This document shows, in pieces, positions 17,521 to 26,192 of a stretch of 45,078 nt of DNA. The stretch comes from Bradyrhizobium sp. STM 3843 (lineage in GTDB: Bacteria > Pseudomonadota > Alphaproteobacteria > Rhizobiales > Xanthobacteraceae): assembly GCF_000239815.1 (NCBI RefSeq), contig NZ_CAFK01000213.1, positions 1-45,078 of the forward strand, in the 5' to 3' direction. Within the stretch, counting starts at the first letter, position 1. Every line of letters starts with the position of its first letter. The notes beneath the pieces were generated by a model, which made no database searches, was not told the DNA's origin, and saw only the letters and a program-made list of their open reading frames with translations. The position numbers and the translations under genes are program-made.

Positions 17521-18288
17521 TCAATCCGGCTTGTTCGCGGCCGCCGGAGCCAGCGGGCGGCTCATTCGCGTCAGCGCGTTGATGAAGCCGGCGCGCGCGT
17601 CGGAATGGACCTGGCCACGCGGCTCCAGCACGTGGCGCAGCAGGAACAGCCCGGTCAGCCGAAAGCCGTCCAGGAGGTCCTGGTCGGTCCAGCCGTGCGA
17701 CATCGCCTCCTCATCGCGCAGGAAAGCAGGCAACGGCAGCAAGCGATCGCGCCAGGGCTCGCCGGCCGCACGCGACACCGCACCGCCCGATTTCGGCGAC
17801 ACATAGATCAGGTCAGTGGTTTCGCCGGTCGCGGCGCAGGAGTCGAGATCGAGCCCGAAGCCGAGCTCGGCCAGGATGGCAAGCTCGAACCGAACGATGT
17901 GTGCCGCCGCACCTCTGGCGTCGGTGAAATCGTCCAGCGCAAGCACGAGCCGCTCGTAGATGTCTTCATGCGGATCGCGCTCCGGCAACAGCCGCGCCAG
18001 CGCCGCCAGATGGGTGATGCCGTAGACGCCGTGTGACGCCGCGATCAGCGCCGCAGCGCGCAGGCACAACCCCTCGATCGCATACATGCCGAGATGCTCG
18101 TCGAGCCGCGCCCGCCACACCGCCCGTACGGTGTTGCCGGGCTGCAGTACGGGACGCATGCGTGCGCCGCTCGCCCCACGCACCAGACCGAGATGGCGAC
18201 CGTGCTCGCGCGTCAGGAGCTCGACGACGGCGGCGGATTCGCCGTGCCGTCGCACGCCCAGCACGATGCCATCATCGGTCCATTCCAT
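17521..18288 (-). CDS. recO: DNA repair protein RecO
   Basis: RecO of 255 aa, which with RecR loads RecA onto SSB-coated gaps. The start ATG 18288 gives the family N-terminus MEWTDDGIVLGVRRHGESAAVVELLTREHGRH-type OB fold, followed by helical C-terminal regions (YERLVLALDDF, RFELAILAELGFGLDLDSCAATG). A longer in-frame extension to 18447 runs through a dispersed repeat and is rejected. The conserved neighbours era, rnc and lepB lie upstream on the same strand. Confidence 0.95.
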   Translation of the reverse strand: MEWTDDGIVLGVRRHGESAAVVELLTREHGRHLGLVRGASGARMRPVLQPGNTVRAVWRARLDEHLGMYAIEGLCLRAAALIAASHGVYGITHLAALARLLPERDPHEDIYERLVLALDDFTDARGAAAHIVRFELAILAELGFGLDLDSCAATGETTDLIYVSPKSGGAVSRAAGEPWRDRLLPLPAFLRDEEAMSHGWTDQDLLDGFRLTGLFLLRHVLEPRGQVHSDARAGFINALTRMSRPLAPAAANKPD

Positions 18289-18333
18289 CGCCGTCCAACC
18301 TATCCAGGACGCGCTGCCGCGCAGAACACGGCA

Positions 18334-18407
18334 CGCTCCCTCTCCCCCGTTCTTACGGGACCGCGACGAGCTTCGCTCGCGCTGAGAGGGCTGGGGTAAG
18401 GGGCAGA
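18334..18407. repeat. Dispersed-type intergenic repeat upstream of recO
   Basis: Pyrimidine-rich CTCCCTCTCCCCCGTTCTTA at 18336-18355, a central stem CGAGC (18367-18371) with GCTCG (18375-18379), and purine-rich GAGAGGGCTGGGGTAAGGGG. The two flanks are roughly complementary, giving a large imperfect hairpin. This CTCCC...GGGGTGAGGGG pattern is, from memory, a common intergenic repeat in Bradyrhizobium. It lies between the small membrane-protein gene and recO. Confidence 0.6.
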
Positions 18408-18498
18408 CGCTTGCTCGCTGCCGGTCGTGAGACCTGTCCCCCCTCACCCGAGATCGTCGTCATCAGCGCAGCCAAACTGCGACACCGGACACCGCGCC

Positions 18499-18882
18499 TC
18501 ACGCGATAAACCAGCCCTTCGCATCGCCGGTGAACGAATAATACAGCCCAATCGTGGTCAGCGCACAGGAAATGACCTCGATGCCGGCGTCCAGCGTCAT
18601 CCCCTTGTCCCCGATCACGAGGACCAGCGAGTAGGCCGACAACAGGAGCGCGGCGAGCAGCACCCAGCGCGGCCAGTTCTTGCGCCGCTGCGCTGCAAGA
18701 TAAACGAAGTAGACCATGAGCAGGATGAGCGCGGCGTTGAGAATGGTCTGCACCATGATCATCGCATCGGTGATCTCGGCCGTCGGTGTCCGATCCTGCA
18801 CCGCGACCGACAACGCATCCAGCATCAGCGAGATGTAGAGCAGAACTTCAAACCAGAGCACGTTGCGAGGCAGGTTCATCAT
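18499..18882 (-). CDS. Small four-helix membrane protein, function unknown
   Basis: A 127-aa protein with four probable transmembrane segments (about 8-27, 40-65, 72-90 and 98-117) and a short basic loop, AAQRRKNWPRW. The ATG at 18882 overlaps the era stop codon by one base (TAATG, followed by a second ATG at 18879), so translation is coupled to era. No family was recognised. Its position inside the lepB-rnc-era-recO block suggests co-expression with core functions but says nothing about its role. Confidence 0.8.
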   Translation of the reverse strand: MMNLPRNVLWFEVLLYISLMLDALSVAVQDRTPTAEITDAMIMVQTILNAALILLMVYFVYLAAQRRKNWPRWVLLAALLLSAYSLVLVIGDKGMTLDAGIEVISCALTTIGLYYSFTGDAKGWFIA

Positions 18883-19814
18883 TATTCCTTGGGGAATTCG
18901 AGCCCCATCTCGCGGTAGCGGTCGGGATCGTCGCCCCAGTTCTCACGCACCTTGACGAACAGGAACAGATGCACCGGCGCGCCGGTGATGTCGGCGAGCT
19001 CCTTGCGCGCCTCCGCCCCGATCGACTTGATGGTGGCGCCGCCCTTGCCCAGCACGATCTTGCGCTGGCTTTCCCGCTCGACAAAGATCGTCTGCTCGAT
19101 CCGGATCGAGCCGTCCTTGCGCTCGGTCCAGCTGTCGGTCTCGACGGTGGACTGATAGGGCAGCTCCTGGTGCAGCTGTTGATAGATCTTCTCCCGGGTG
19201 ATCTCGGACGCGAGCTGGCGCATCGGCGCATCCGACATCTGGTCTTCGGGATAATGGAACGGTCCGGGCGGGACCATCGCGGCCAAAGCCCGGCGCAGAT
19301 CGTCGACGCCGTCGCCCGACAGCGCCGAGATCAGATAAGTGCGCGCAAACGGCAGGCGCTCATTGGCGGCGGCGACCAGCGCCAACAGCTTCTCGCGCGG
19401 CACCAAGTCGACCTTGTTGACGACCAGGATCTTCTCATGCGCGACGGAGGCCGCCCTGGTCAGGATTGCCTCGGCCTCGTCGTCGAGGCCCTTCTTGGCA
19501 TCCAACAGCACGCAGACGAGGTCGGCGTCATGGGCGCCGCTCCAGGCCGTCGTCACCATGGCCCGGTCGAGCCGCCGCTTCGGCGCAAAGATGCCGGGGG
19601 TATCGACCAGGATGATCTGCGAATGGCCCTCGATCACGATGCCGCGGATCAGCGCGCGCGTGGTCTGCACCTTGCGCGAGACGATCGTGACCTTGGAGCC
19701 GACCAAGGCGTTCACCAGGGTCGATTTGCCGACATTGGGCGCGCCGATCAGCGCGACGAAGCCGCAGCGGGTCTCGGCCGGCGGCGCGCTGTCCGCCTTC
19801 GGATCATCCGTCAT
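18882..19814 (-). CDS. era: GTPase Era
   Basis: A protein of about 310 aa that binds 16S rRNA near its 3' end and is needed for 30S maturation. The GTPase domain has GAPNVGKST (G1), VDTPG (G3) and NKVD (G4). The C-terminal KH domain has VERESQRKIVLGKGGATIKSIG, and the protein ends VKVRENWGDDPDRYREMGL. The start is placed at ATG 19814, which overlaps the end of rnc by 11 bases; GTG 19832 in the same frame would add six residues and cannot be excluded. Transcribed with lepB and rnc upstream. Confidence 0.95.
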   Translation of the reverse strand: MTDDPKADSAPPAETRCGFVALIGAPNVGKSTLVNALVGSKVTIVSRKVQTTRALIRGIVIEGHSQIILVDTPGIFAPKRRLDRAMVTTAWSGAHDADLVCVLLDAKKGLDDEAEAILTRAASVAHEKILVVNKVDLVPREKLLALVAAANERLPFARTYLISALSGDGVDDLRRALAAMVPPGPFHYPEDQMSDAPMRQLASEITREKIYQQLHQELPYQSTVETDSWTERKDGSIRIEQTIFVERESQRKIVLGKGGATIKSIGAEARKELADITGAPVHLFLFVKVRENWGDDPDRYREMGLEFPKE

Positions 19815-20658
19815 TGCTGCCGCCGCTGACACCTTCGCGCGCGATCATCACGGAGGCCGCAACCTTCTCCGCCGCCCGCTTCGAGCCCCCCACCCCTTCC
19901 GCCGACTCCAGGCCTGGCAGGTCGACCGCGACGCGGAACTGCGGATCATGATGCGGGCCGGTACGCTCGACCTCGCGATAGACCGGCGTCGGCAGCCCCT
20001 TGCCCTGCGCCCATTCCTGCAAAACGGTCTTGGGATCGCGCAACGGCCGCCGGGGCTTGTTCATGCGCTCGGTCCAGTTGCGCTCGACGAAGCCGGCCGC
20101 CGCCGCGTAGCCGCCATCGAGAAAGATGGCGCCGATCACAGCCTCGCAGACGTCGCCGAGCACGGATTTGCGCAACCGCGCACCGGCGCCAGCGCCAACC
20201 GCGCCAAGCTTGATGTCGTCGAGCAGGCCGAGCGACTTGGCCACGTCAGCGCAGCTCTCCTTGCGCACGAGATCGGCGAGCCGTTTCGACAGTTCGCCCT
20301 CGTCCGCATTCGGAAAGGAGCGATAGAGCATGTCGGACACGATCAACCCGAGCACGTGATCGCCGAGGAATTCCAGCCGCTGATAGCTGTCGCCGCGCTT
20401 CTTGGAGGATTTCAGCGCGGAAACGTGGGTAAAGGCCGTGGTCAGCAGCGAGGAATCCTTGAACTGATGACCGATGCGCGCCTCGATCGCCGCGGTGGTC
20501 GCCTTCTCAGCCGCCTTGGCTGCCCCCTTGGTGCCGGTGCGGCTGCGCTTTGCCTTCGGCGCCGCAACAGGCGTCAAGCCGGAACTGCCGGGATCAGGCT
20601 CGGGGCTGGGGGCTGCGGCCGCCTGCGTGGTCTGGATGTCGGGTTTGTCGTCGATCAT
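19804..20658 (-). CDS. rnc: Ribonuclease III with N-terminal extension
   Basis: A 284-aa double-strand-specific RNase that processes rRNA and mRNA. The catalytic domain carries the signature QRLEFLGDHVLGL (about 93-105) and the second acidic site GDVCEAVIGAIFLDGGY. The dsRNA-binding domain follows (DPKTVLQEWAQGKGLP ... GGSKRAAEKVAA). About 55 residues of Ala/Pro/Lys-rich sequence precede the usual start of the family (near IEARIGHQFKD). ATG at 20658 overlaps the lepB stop in an ATGA junction, supporting the long start and translational coupling. Confidence 0.95.
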   Translation of the reverse strand: MIDDKPDIQTTQAAAAPSPEPDPGSSGLTPVAAPKAKRSRTGTKGAAKAAEKATTAAIEARIGHQFKDSSLLTTAFTHVSALKSSKKRGDSYQRLEFLGDHVLGLIVSDMLYRSFPNADEGELSKRLADLVRKESCADVAKSLGLLDDIKLGAVGAGAGARLRKSVLGDVCEAVIGAIFLDGGYAAAAGFVERNWTERMNKPRRPLRDPKTVLQEWAQGKGLPTPVYREVERTGPHHDPQFRVAVDLPGLESAEGVGGSKRAAEKVAASVMIAREGVSGGSNDG

Positions 20659-21413
20659 CGCACGATTTTGAACAGGCGATTCCAGCGCACCGCCACCGGC
20701 CAGCGCCAGAACGCCCAGGCATGGTCGCCTTCAGCAATGGAGAAAAAGATCATCTGGGCGCGGCCGACGATATTCTCGAAGGGCACGTAGCCCACCGCCG
20801 AGAGCACACGGCTGTCAGTCGAATTGTCGCGGTTGTCGCCCATCATGAAGAAATGTCCGGGCGGCACGGTATAGACCGCGGTATTGTCGTAAAAACCATT
20901 GTCGACGCAATCCAGCGTCTCATAGCTGACGCCGTTCGGCAGTGTCTCCTTCCAGCGCTTCACCCGTGCGGTCGCGTCGGAGCCGCAAGGATCCTCGCCG
21001 ATGAAGTCGCTAAGCCGTTCGCGCTGGACGGGCTTGTCGTTGATGTAGAGCAGCCCGTCCCGCATCTGGATGTGGTCGCCGGGCAGGCCGATCACGCGCT
21101 TGATGTAGTCGGTGGTGTCGTCCTTGGGCAGGCGAAACACGACAACGTCGCCGCGATTCGGCTCGGAGCCGAAGATGCGTCCGGTGAACAAGGGCGGCGA
21201 CATCGGAATCGAGTAGTGGCTGTAGCCATAGGAATATTTCGAGACGAACAGGTAGTCGCCCACGAGGAGCGTCGCCTTCATCGATCCCGACGGGATGTTG
21301 AACGGCTGAAACAGGAAGGTACGGATCACGAGCGCAATCAGGAGCGCATGAACAACGACGCGAACAGTTTCGCCGAGGCCGCTCTCAGTCTTGGTGCCGG
21401 ATGTCACGCTCAT
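20655..21413 (-). CDS. lepB: Signal peptidase I
   Basis: A 252-aa inner-membrane protease that cleaves signal peptides of exported proteins, including the porins in this window. One N-terminal membrane helix (about 18-36) precedes the catalytic serine in IPSGSMKATL (S44) and the general-base lysine in DYIKRVIGLPGD (K105). Box E is GDNRDNSTDSR. The residue after SMK is Ala rather than the commoner Pro. It is the first gene of the overlapping lepB-rnc-era run; about 290 bases separate it from acpS, leaving room for its own promoter. Confidence 0.96.
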   Translation of the reverse strand: MSVTSGTKTESGLGETVRVVVHALLIALVIRTFLFQPFNIPSGSMKATLLVGDYLFVSKYSYGYSHYSIPMSPPLFTGRIFGSEPNRGDVVVFRLPKDDTTDYIKRVIGLPGDHIQMRDGLLYINDKPVQRERLSDFIGEDPCGSDATARVKRWKETLPNGVSYETLDCVDNGFYDNTAVYTVPPGHFFMMGDNRDNSTDSRVLSAVGYVPFENIVGRAQMIFFSIAEGDHAWAFWRWPVAVRWNRLFKIVR

Positions 21414-21707
21414 CGCTCTTTCACTGTCCCTTTGACGAATCCATTTCGTGATTCGCCCGCGCCGCGGCAGAACGCCCTCCCGCGAACAGCTTGATCGGCT
21501 CGCAGCTTGAGGGAATTCTGTCCTGATTCTGATGATTTAGGCCAACTCCGGCGTGAACCTGAATTCGCCCTTGGCTAAGCCTCAAATCGATCCGTGCTGG
21601 TTTTAGACGTTTGTGATCCCGGGCGCAATCAATCGCCGCATCAAAACCTTATAAGGCACTGACAGATATGGTGTTTTTTGTTTTACGGGGGATCGCGACC
21701 GAAAACC

Positions 21708-22127
21708 TCAGGATGTGTCGGTGCGGTCGGCCGAAATTATGACGAACGCCTGGGCAAGCGGCCAATCGTCGGTGATCGACAGGTCGATCCTCGCCTCATG
21801 TCCCTGCGGGGTCAGTGCCTTCAGCCGCGCCAGTGCCCCTCCGGTGAGCAGCATGGTCGGCCGGCCCCCGGGCAGGTTGACGACGCCCATGTCGCGCCAC
21901 CAGACCCCGTTCCGGATCCCGGTGCCGAGCGCCTTGGAACAGGCCTCCTTGGCCGCGAACCGCTTGGCATAGGTGGCGACCACCATCTTCTCATTCTTGG
22001 CGCGCCGCTCGGCCTTGCCGCGCTCAGCTGCCGTGAAGACGCGATCCAGGAACCGCTCGCCATGGCGCTCGATCACCTTGGCGACGCGGCGGATATCGAT
22101 CAGGTCGGAACCGATGCCGATGATCAT
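21708..22127 (-). CDS. acpS: Holo-[acyl-carrier-protein] synthase
   Basis: A 139-aa enzyme that transfers 4'-phosphopantetheine from CoA to apo-ACP, a step required for fatty acid synthesis. The metal-binding residues are in place: D8 in GIGSDLIDIRR and E61 in FAAKEACSKALGTG. The C-terminal strand SITDDWPLAQAFVIIS is typical. It starts 12 bases after the pdxJ stop, so the two form an operon. Confidence 0.96.
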   Translation of the reverse strand: MIIGIGSDLIDIRRVAKVIERHGERFLDRVFTAAERGKAERRAKNEKMVVATYAKRFAAKEACSKALGTGIRNGVWWRDMGVVNLPGGRPTMLLTGGALARLKALTPQGHEARIDLSITDDWPLAQAFVIISADRTDTS

Positions 22128-22139
22128 GGGCGGATGTCC

Positions 22140-22892
22140 TCAAGCGCCGCGGCCGCGATCCATCGCCGCCCGCATCGCCCGCACGGTGTCGCCCAGGCCC
22201 ACGAACAGTGCCTCGCCGATCATGAAGTAGCCGATGTTCAGCTCGACGATCTCCGGCAACGCGGCGATCCGCTCCGCCGTGTCGTAATCCAGGCCGTGAC
22301 CGGCGTGGACCTCGAGACCAGCCGAATAGGCCAGCGCGGCACCCTTGATGATGCGCTGCCACTCGGCTTCCGCCTTCTCCTTGTGGCCGTCCATGACCGC
22401 ATCGCACCAGGCGCCGGTATGAATCTCGATCACCGGGGCGCGCAGCTTCGCCGCCATCTCGATCTGCTGCGGATCGGCCGCGATGAACAGCGAGACCCGG
22501 ATGCCGGCATCGTTCAAGCGGGCGATGCGCGGGGCCAGCGCATTGTGCTGGCCGACCACGTCCAGCCCGCCCTCGGTGGTGAGTTCCTCGCGCCGCTCCG
22601 GCACCAGGCAGCAGGCGTGCGGCTTGGTGGCAAGCGCGATCCGCAGCATCTCGTCGGTGGCCGCCATCTCGAAATTGAGCGGCTTGTCGATCTCGGCCTT
22701 CAGCCGCGCCATGTCCTCGTCACGGATGTGCCGACGGTCCTCGCGCAGGTGGGCCGTGATGCCATCGGCGCCCGCCTCGATCGCAAGCTTCGCCGCGCGC
22801 ACCGGGTCCGGATTACGGCCGCCCCTGGCGTTGCGCAGGGTGGCGATATGATCGACATTGACGCCGAGGCGCAGCTTCTGGGCTTGGGACAT
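22140..22892 (-). CDS. pdxJ: Pyridoxine 5'-phosphate synthase
   Basis: A TIM-barrel enzyme of about 250 aa that condenses 3-amino-2-oxopropyl phosphate with deoxyxylulose 5-phosphate to give pyridoxine 5'-phosphate (vitamin B6). Motifs: LGVNVDHIATLRNARGG, ITAHLREDRRHI, LNFEMAAT with the catalytic Glu, LEVHAGHGLDY and ELNIGYFMIGEAL. ATG 22892 gives the family-like start MSQAQKLRLGVN. An ATG at 22910 would add six residues, and AGGA sits too close to it. Followed by acpS. Confidence 0.96.
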   Translation of the reverse strand: MSQAQKLRLGVNVDHIATLRNARGGRNPDPVRAAKLAIEAGADGITAHLREDRRHIRDEDMARLKAEIDKPLNFEMAATDEMLRIALATKPHACCLVPERREELTTEGGLDVVGQHNALAPRIARLNDAGIRVSLFIAADPQQIEMAAKLRAPVIEIHTGAWCDAVMDGHKEKAEAEWQRIIKGAALAYSAGLEVHAGHGLDYDTAERIAALPEIVELNIGYFMIGEALFVGLGDTVRAMRAAMDRGRGA

Positions 22893-22962
22893 GGCGGGGC
22901 TCGCTGACATTCCTGAGAAACGGCCGGAACAGCTCTAACCGATCACGCGGCACGACGACAGC

Positions 22963-25248
22963 TCAGCCATTGACCCGGTCGACCCTGGCCACGATGGTCT
23001 TGGCGCGCAGCTGGTTGATGATGGCGGACAGATGCTTGAGGTCGTAGACCTCGAGATCGATCGTCAGCTCGGTGAAATCAGGCGAACGGCGGCTCATGCT
23101 GATATTGTCGATGTTGCCGTCATGCTCGGCGATGACGGTGGCGACCTGGGCGAGGCTGCCGGGCTCGTTGACATTCTCGACCCGGATTCGCGCCGGAAAG
23201 CGCTGCGGCGTGCTCTCGTCAACATCCCAGCGCACGTCGAGCCAGCGCTCCGGCTCCTCCTCGAAATCCTTCAGCGCCGGCGACTGGATCGGGTAGATCG
23301 TGATGCCCTCGCCGGGCGTGACGATGCCGACGATGCGGTCACCCGGCACTGCGCCGCCGTTCGGCGCGAACTTCACCGGCAGGCCGGAATTGATGCCGCG
23401 GATCGGGATCGCCGACGGGGGGCGCGGCGGTTCGGTGGCCGGCTTCGCGACCGCGGCCTGCCCTTTCTTGGCGCCGTAGCGCACCACGCGCTCTTCCTTG
23501 TAGTCGGGGTACATCGCACGGGCGACGTCGGAGGCCTTGATCTCGCCGCGTCCGACCGCCGCCATCACGTCCTCGATCGAGGCGCGCGCAAGCCGCGGCA
23601 GCGCCCCCTTCAGCTTGTCGTCGGCATAGTCGAGCTTGGTGCGCTCGAACAGGCGCTCGACAATGCGCCGGCCAAGCCCGGCATACTGATCGCGGACCGC
23701 CGTGCGGGTCGCGCGGCGGATCGCCGCACGCGCCTTGCCCGTCGCTGCAAGCGATTCCCAGGCCGAGGGCGGCGCCGACTGCGCCTCCGACGTCAGCACC
23801 TCGACCTCGTCGCCGTTCTGCAGCTCCGACGACAAGGGCGCGAACTTGCCGTTGATCTTGCAGCCGACCGCGCTGTTGCCGACATCGGTATGCACGGCGT
23901 AGGCGAAATCGATCACATTGGCGTGGCGCGGCAGCGCGATCAGCTTGCCCTTCGGCGTGAAGCAGAACACCTGATCGTGAAACAGCTCGAGCTTGGTGTG
24001 TTCGAGAAACTCCTCCGGATTGGCGCTCTCCGAGAGGATGCCGATGGTGTGGCGCAACCACGCAAACGCGTTTGATTCGCGCTTCAGGAGTTCCGTGGGC
24101 GAGCCGACGTCGTCCTTGTAGAAGGCATGGGCGGCGATGCCGAGCTCGGCGATCTGATCCATCTCCTGGGTTCGGATCTGCAGCTCGACACGCTGCTTGC
24201 CCGGTCCGATCACGGTGGTGTGGATCGAGCGATAGTCGTTCTGCTTCGGCGTCGAGATATAATCCTTGAAGCGGCCGGGCACGACCGGCCAGGTCGTATG
24301 GACGATGCCGAGCGCGCGGTAGCAGGATTCGACGTCGGGCATGATGACGCGGAAGCCGAAGATGTCGGAGAGCTGCTCGAAGCCGATCGATTTGCGTTCC
24401 ATCTTGGTCCAGATGGAGAATGGTTTCTTGCGCCGGCCGCTGACGCGCGCCGTCAATCCGTTGTCGCGGAATTTCTTGGCGAGCTGGCTCTCGATCTCCC
24501 CGATCAGGTCGAGATTGCGATCGGTCAGCGCGTCGAGCCGCTGCATCACGACCCTGTAGGCGTCTGGATCGAGCGTGCGGAAGGACAGGTCCTCCAGTTC
24601 CTCGCGCATCTCCTGCATGCCCATCCGTCCCGCGAGCGGCGCGTAGATGTCGAGCGTTTCCTCGGCGATACGCCGCCGCGACGCCTCCGGTACGAACTCG
24701 AGGGTTCGCATGTTATGCAATCTGTCCGCGAGCTTGACCAGAAGCACACGCACATCGTCGGCGATCGCCAGCAGCAGCTTGCGCAGGTTCTCGGCCTGCT
24801 TGGCCTCGCGCGAGACCAGTTCCAGCCGCTTCAGCTTGGTTAACCCTTCCACCAGGGCGCCGATTTCGGGGCCGAACAAATGATCGATCTCGGCGCGCGT
24901 CGCCTCGGTGTCCTCGATCGTGTCGTGCAGCAGCGCCGCGACGATCGTCGCATCGTCGAGCTTGAGGTCGGTCAGGATCGCCGCCACTTCGAGCGGATGG
25001 GTGAAATAGGGATCGCCCGAGGCGCGGGTCTGCGACCCGTGCGCCTTCATCGCGTAGACATAGGCGCGGTTGAGCAGATCCTCGTTGGTGTCAGGGTTAT
25101 ACGACCGGACGCGCTCGACCAGGTCGTATTGTCGCATCATCCGGGACCGAGGCTTCGGCGGCTTGGCCGGGACGGCCACCGGCGTCGCCAGCGCGGCCGA
25201 ATCGGCCGCAGCCTGCGTCGGAGGAGGACTCGGGCGCGAAACCGCCAT
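22963..25248 (-). CDS. rsh: Bifunctional (p)ppGpp synthetase/hydrolase (Rel/Spo homolog)
   Basis: A 761-aa stringent-response enzyme. The N-terminal HD hydrolase domain is intact (FTHPLEVA with H84, LLHDTIEDT with H108/D109 and E112/D113). The synthetase domain contains SDIFGFRVIM and RFKDYISTPKQNDYRSIHT, whose RFKD form is that of bifunctional Rsh rather than RelA-only enzymes. Then come TGS (VFCFTPKGKLIALP ... AYAVHTDVG), a helical region and a C-terminal ACT domain. ATG 25248 was chosen; an open frame extends further upstream to 25380 but runs through the rpoZ terminator. The first 36 residues are Pro/Ala-rich. It lies between rpoZ and pdxJ. Confidence 0.96.
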   Translation of the reverse strand: MAVSRPSPPPTQAAADSAALATPVAVPAKPPKPRSRMMRQYDLVERVRSYNPDTNEDLLNRAYVYAMKAHGSQTRASGDPYFTHPLEVAAILTDLKLDDATIVAALLHDTIEDTEATRAEIDHLFGPEIGALVEGLTKLKRLELVSREAKQAENLRKLLLAIADDVRVLLVKLADRLHNMRTLEFVPEASRRRIAEETLDIYAPLAGRMGMQEMREELEDLSFRTLDPDAYRVVMQRLDALTDRNLDLIGEIESQLAKKFRDNGLTARVSGRRKKPFSIWTKMERKSIGFEQLSDIFGFRVIMPDVESCYRALGIVHTTWPVVPGRFKDYISTPKQNDYRSIHTTVIGPGKQRVELQIRTQEMDQIAELGIAAHAFYKDDVGSPTELLKRESNAFAWLRHTIGILSESANPEEFLEHTKLELFHDQVFCFTPKGKLIALPRHANVIDFAYAVHTDVGNSAVGCKINGKFAPLSSELQNGDEVEVLTSEAQSAPPSAWESLAATGKARAAIRRATRTAVRDQYAGLGRRIVERLFERTKLDYADDKLKGALPRLARASIEDVMAAVGRGEIKASDVARAMYPDYKEERVVRYGAKKGQAAVAKPATEPPRPPSAIPIRGINSGLPVKFAPNGGAVPGDRIVGIVTPGEGITIYPIQSPALKDFEEEPERWLDVRWDVDESTPQRFPARIRVENVNEPGSLAQVATVIAEHDGNIDNISMSRRSPDFTELTIDLEVYDLKHLSAIINQLRAKTIVARVDRVNG

Positions 25249-25352
25249 GGGAGAAGCCTTAAACCACGCCGTCTGTTGGGAGCTGGGGGCGTGCGAACCA
25301 TTTCGGCGCCCTTGCAGGGCATATGGTAACCACGAAAGCACAATCAAATGCA

Positions 25353-25377
25353 AAGGCCCGGACGGGGTCCGGGCCTT
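25353..25377 (-). terminator. Intrinsic terminator of rpoZ
   Basis: A perfect 11-bp stem AAGGCCCGGAC (25353-25363) and GTCCGGGCCTT (25367-25377) with a three-base loop, 55 bases after the rpoZ stop. On the minus strand it is followed by a broken T-rich stretch (TTTGCATTTGATT). It lies just upstream of the rsh start, so rsh needs its own promoter downstream or read-through. Confidence 0.8.
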
Positions 25378-25432
25378 CACAATTCACATAAGTTACTGGG
25401 AGGGCTTTGCCCGAACGGCGCCGCAGCAGGCG

Positions 25433-25825
25433 TCACTCGTCCTCTTCGGGCTGCTGCTCCGGCGGAGCCAGACCTTCGAGGCCCTTCAGGAGCTCCTCTT
25501 CGGTCATCCGCTCGACCGCCACCTCGGTGTCGTCGGCATCGACGCTGGCACCGGCCGAGCCGATCAGCGGCACGGTGTCCGGCTCCGGCTCGTCGACCTC
25601 GACGAACTTCTGCAGCGAGTGCACCAGCTCTTCCTTCAAATCCTCGGGAGAAATCGACGAATCCGCAATCTCCCGGAGTGCCACGACGGGATTCTTGTCG
25701 TTATCCCGATCAATCGTGAGTTGTGATCCTGACGAGATCATACGGGCGCGATGCGCCGCCAGCAGGACAAGGTCGAATCGATTGTCCACTTTATCAATAC
25801 AATCTTCCACGGTGACGCGCGCCAT
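25433..25825 (-). CDS. rpoZ: RNA polymerase omega subunit
   Basis: A 130-aa omega subunit. The conserved part is MARVTVEDCIDKVDNRFDLV with AAHRARMISSG and the ALREIADSSIS helix. The acidic C-terminal tail (rich in Glu/Asp/Pro, ending EQQPEEDE) is characteristic of alphaproteobacterial omega. It assists RNA polymerase assembly and, in other bacteria, forms part of a ppGpp site; the next gene is the ppGpp enzyme, a conserved pairing. Confidence 0.96.
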   Translation of the reverse strand: MARVTVEDCIDKVDNRFDLVLLAAHRARMISSGSQLTIDRDNDKNPVVALREIADSSISPEDLKEELVHSLQKFVEVDEPEPDTVPLIGSAGASVDADDTEVAVERMTEEELLKGLEGLAPPEQQPEEDE

Positions 25826-26192
25826 CGATTGTCGCTCCGGTCTTTTGTGTGCTTAATTGGCTGATTATCTATGGCTAGTTATAGAGACTGACCGCTCCGT
25901 GCAAGGCCGTTCTGGCGTCCAGTCCCGGTAACGGGCTAGAAGTACCGGATTCCGGCACCCTCCCAGCCAGGTGTCCGGATCCGCAGAATGTGGCTTCGGC
26001 CAAGAAAACGCTTCATTGCCTCGTCAGAAGTGCGAGCTTTGTTGCCCTGACTACTCCTGTTTGCGCGAGCGTCATACCAGACGGGTCCGCTCGAGCATTG
26101 GCGGTACCTTGGCAGTGCCAGAAAAAAATGGAAATGCGCGGCCAGCGCGAGCTGCGCCAAAAACAGAAGTCTAACTCAACGCGAGAAACTGA
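25826..26192. other. Divergent promoter region between rpoZ and the NYN gene
   Basis: About 370 bases with no supported gene. It should hold the rpoZ promoter (minus) and that of the NYN/uracil-glycosylase pair (plus). The stretch 25855-25890 is A+T-rich relative to its surroundings. No clear operator or RNA element was recognised. Confidence 0.45.

Noticed and set aside
18289..18447. 53-residue N-terminal extension of RecO
   Set aside because: The extension translates a dispersed intergenic repeat, and the RecO family starts at MEWTDDGIV.
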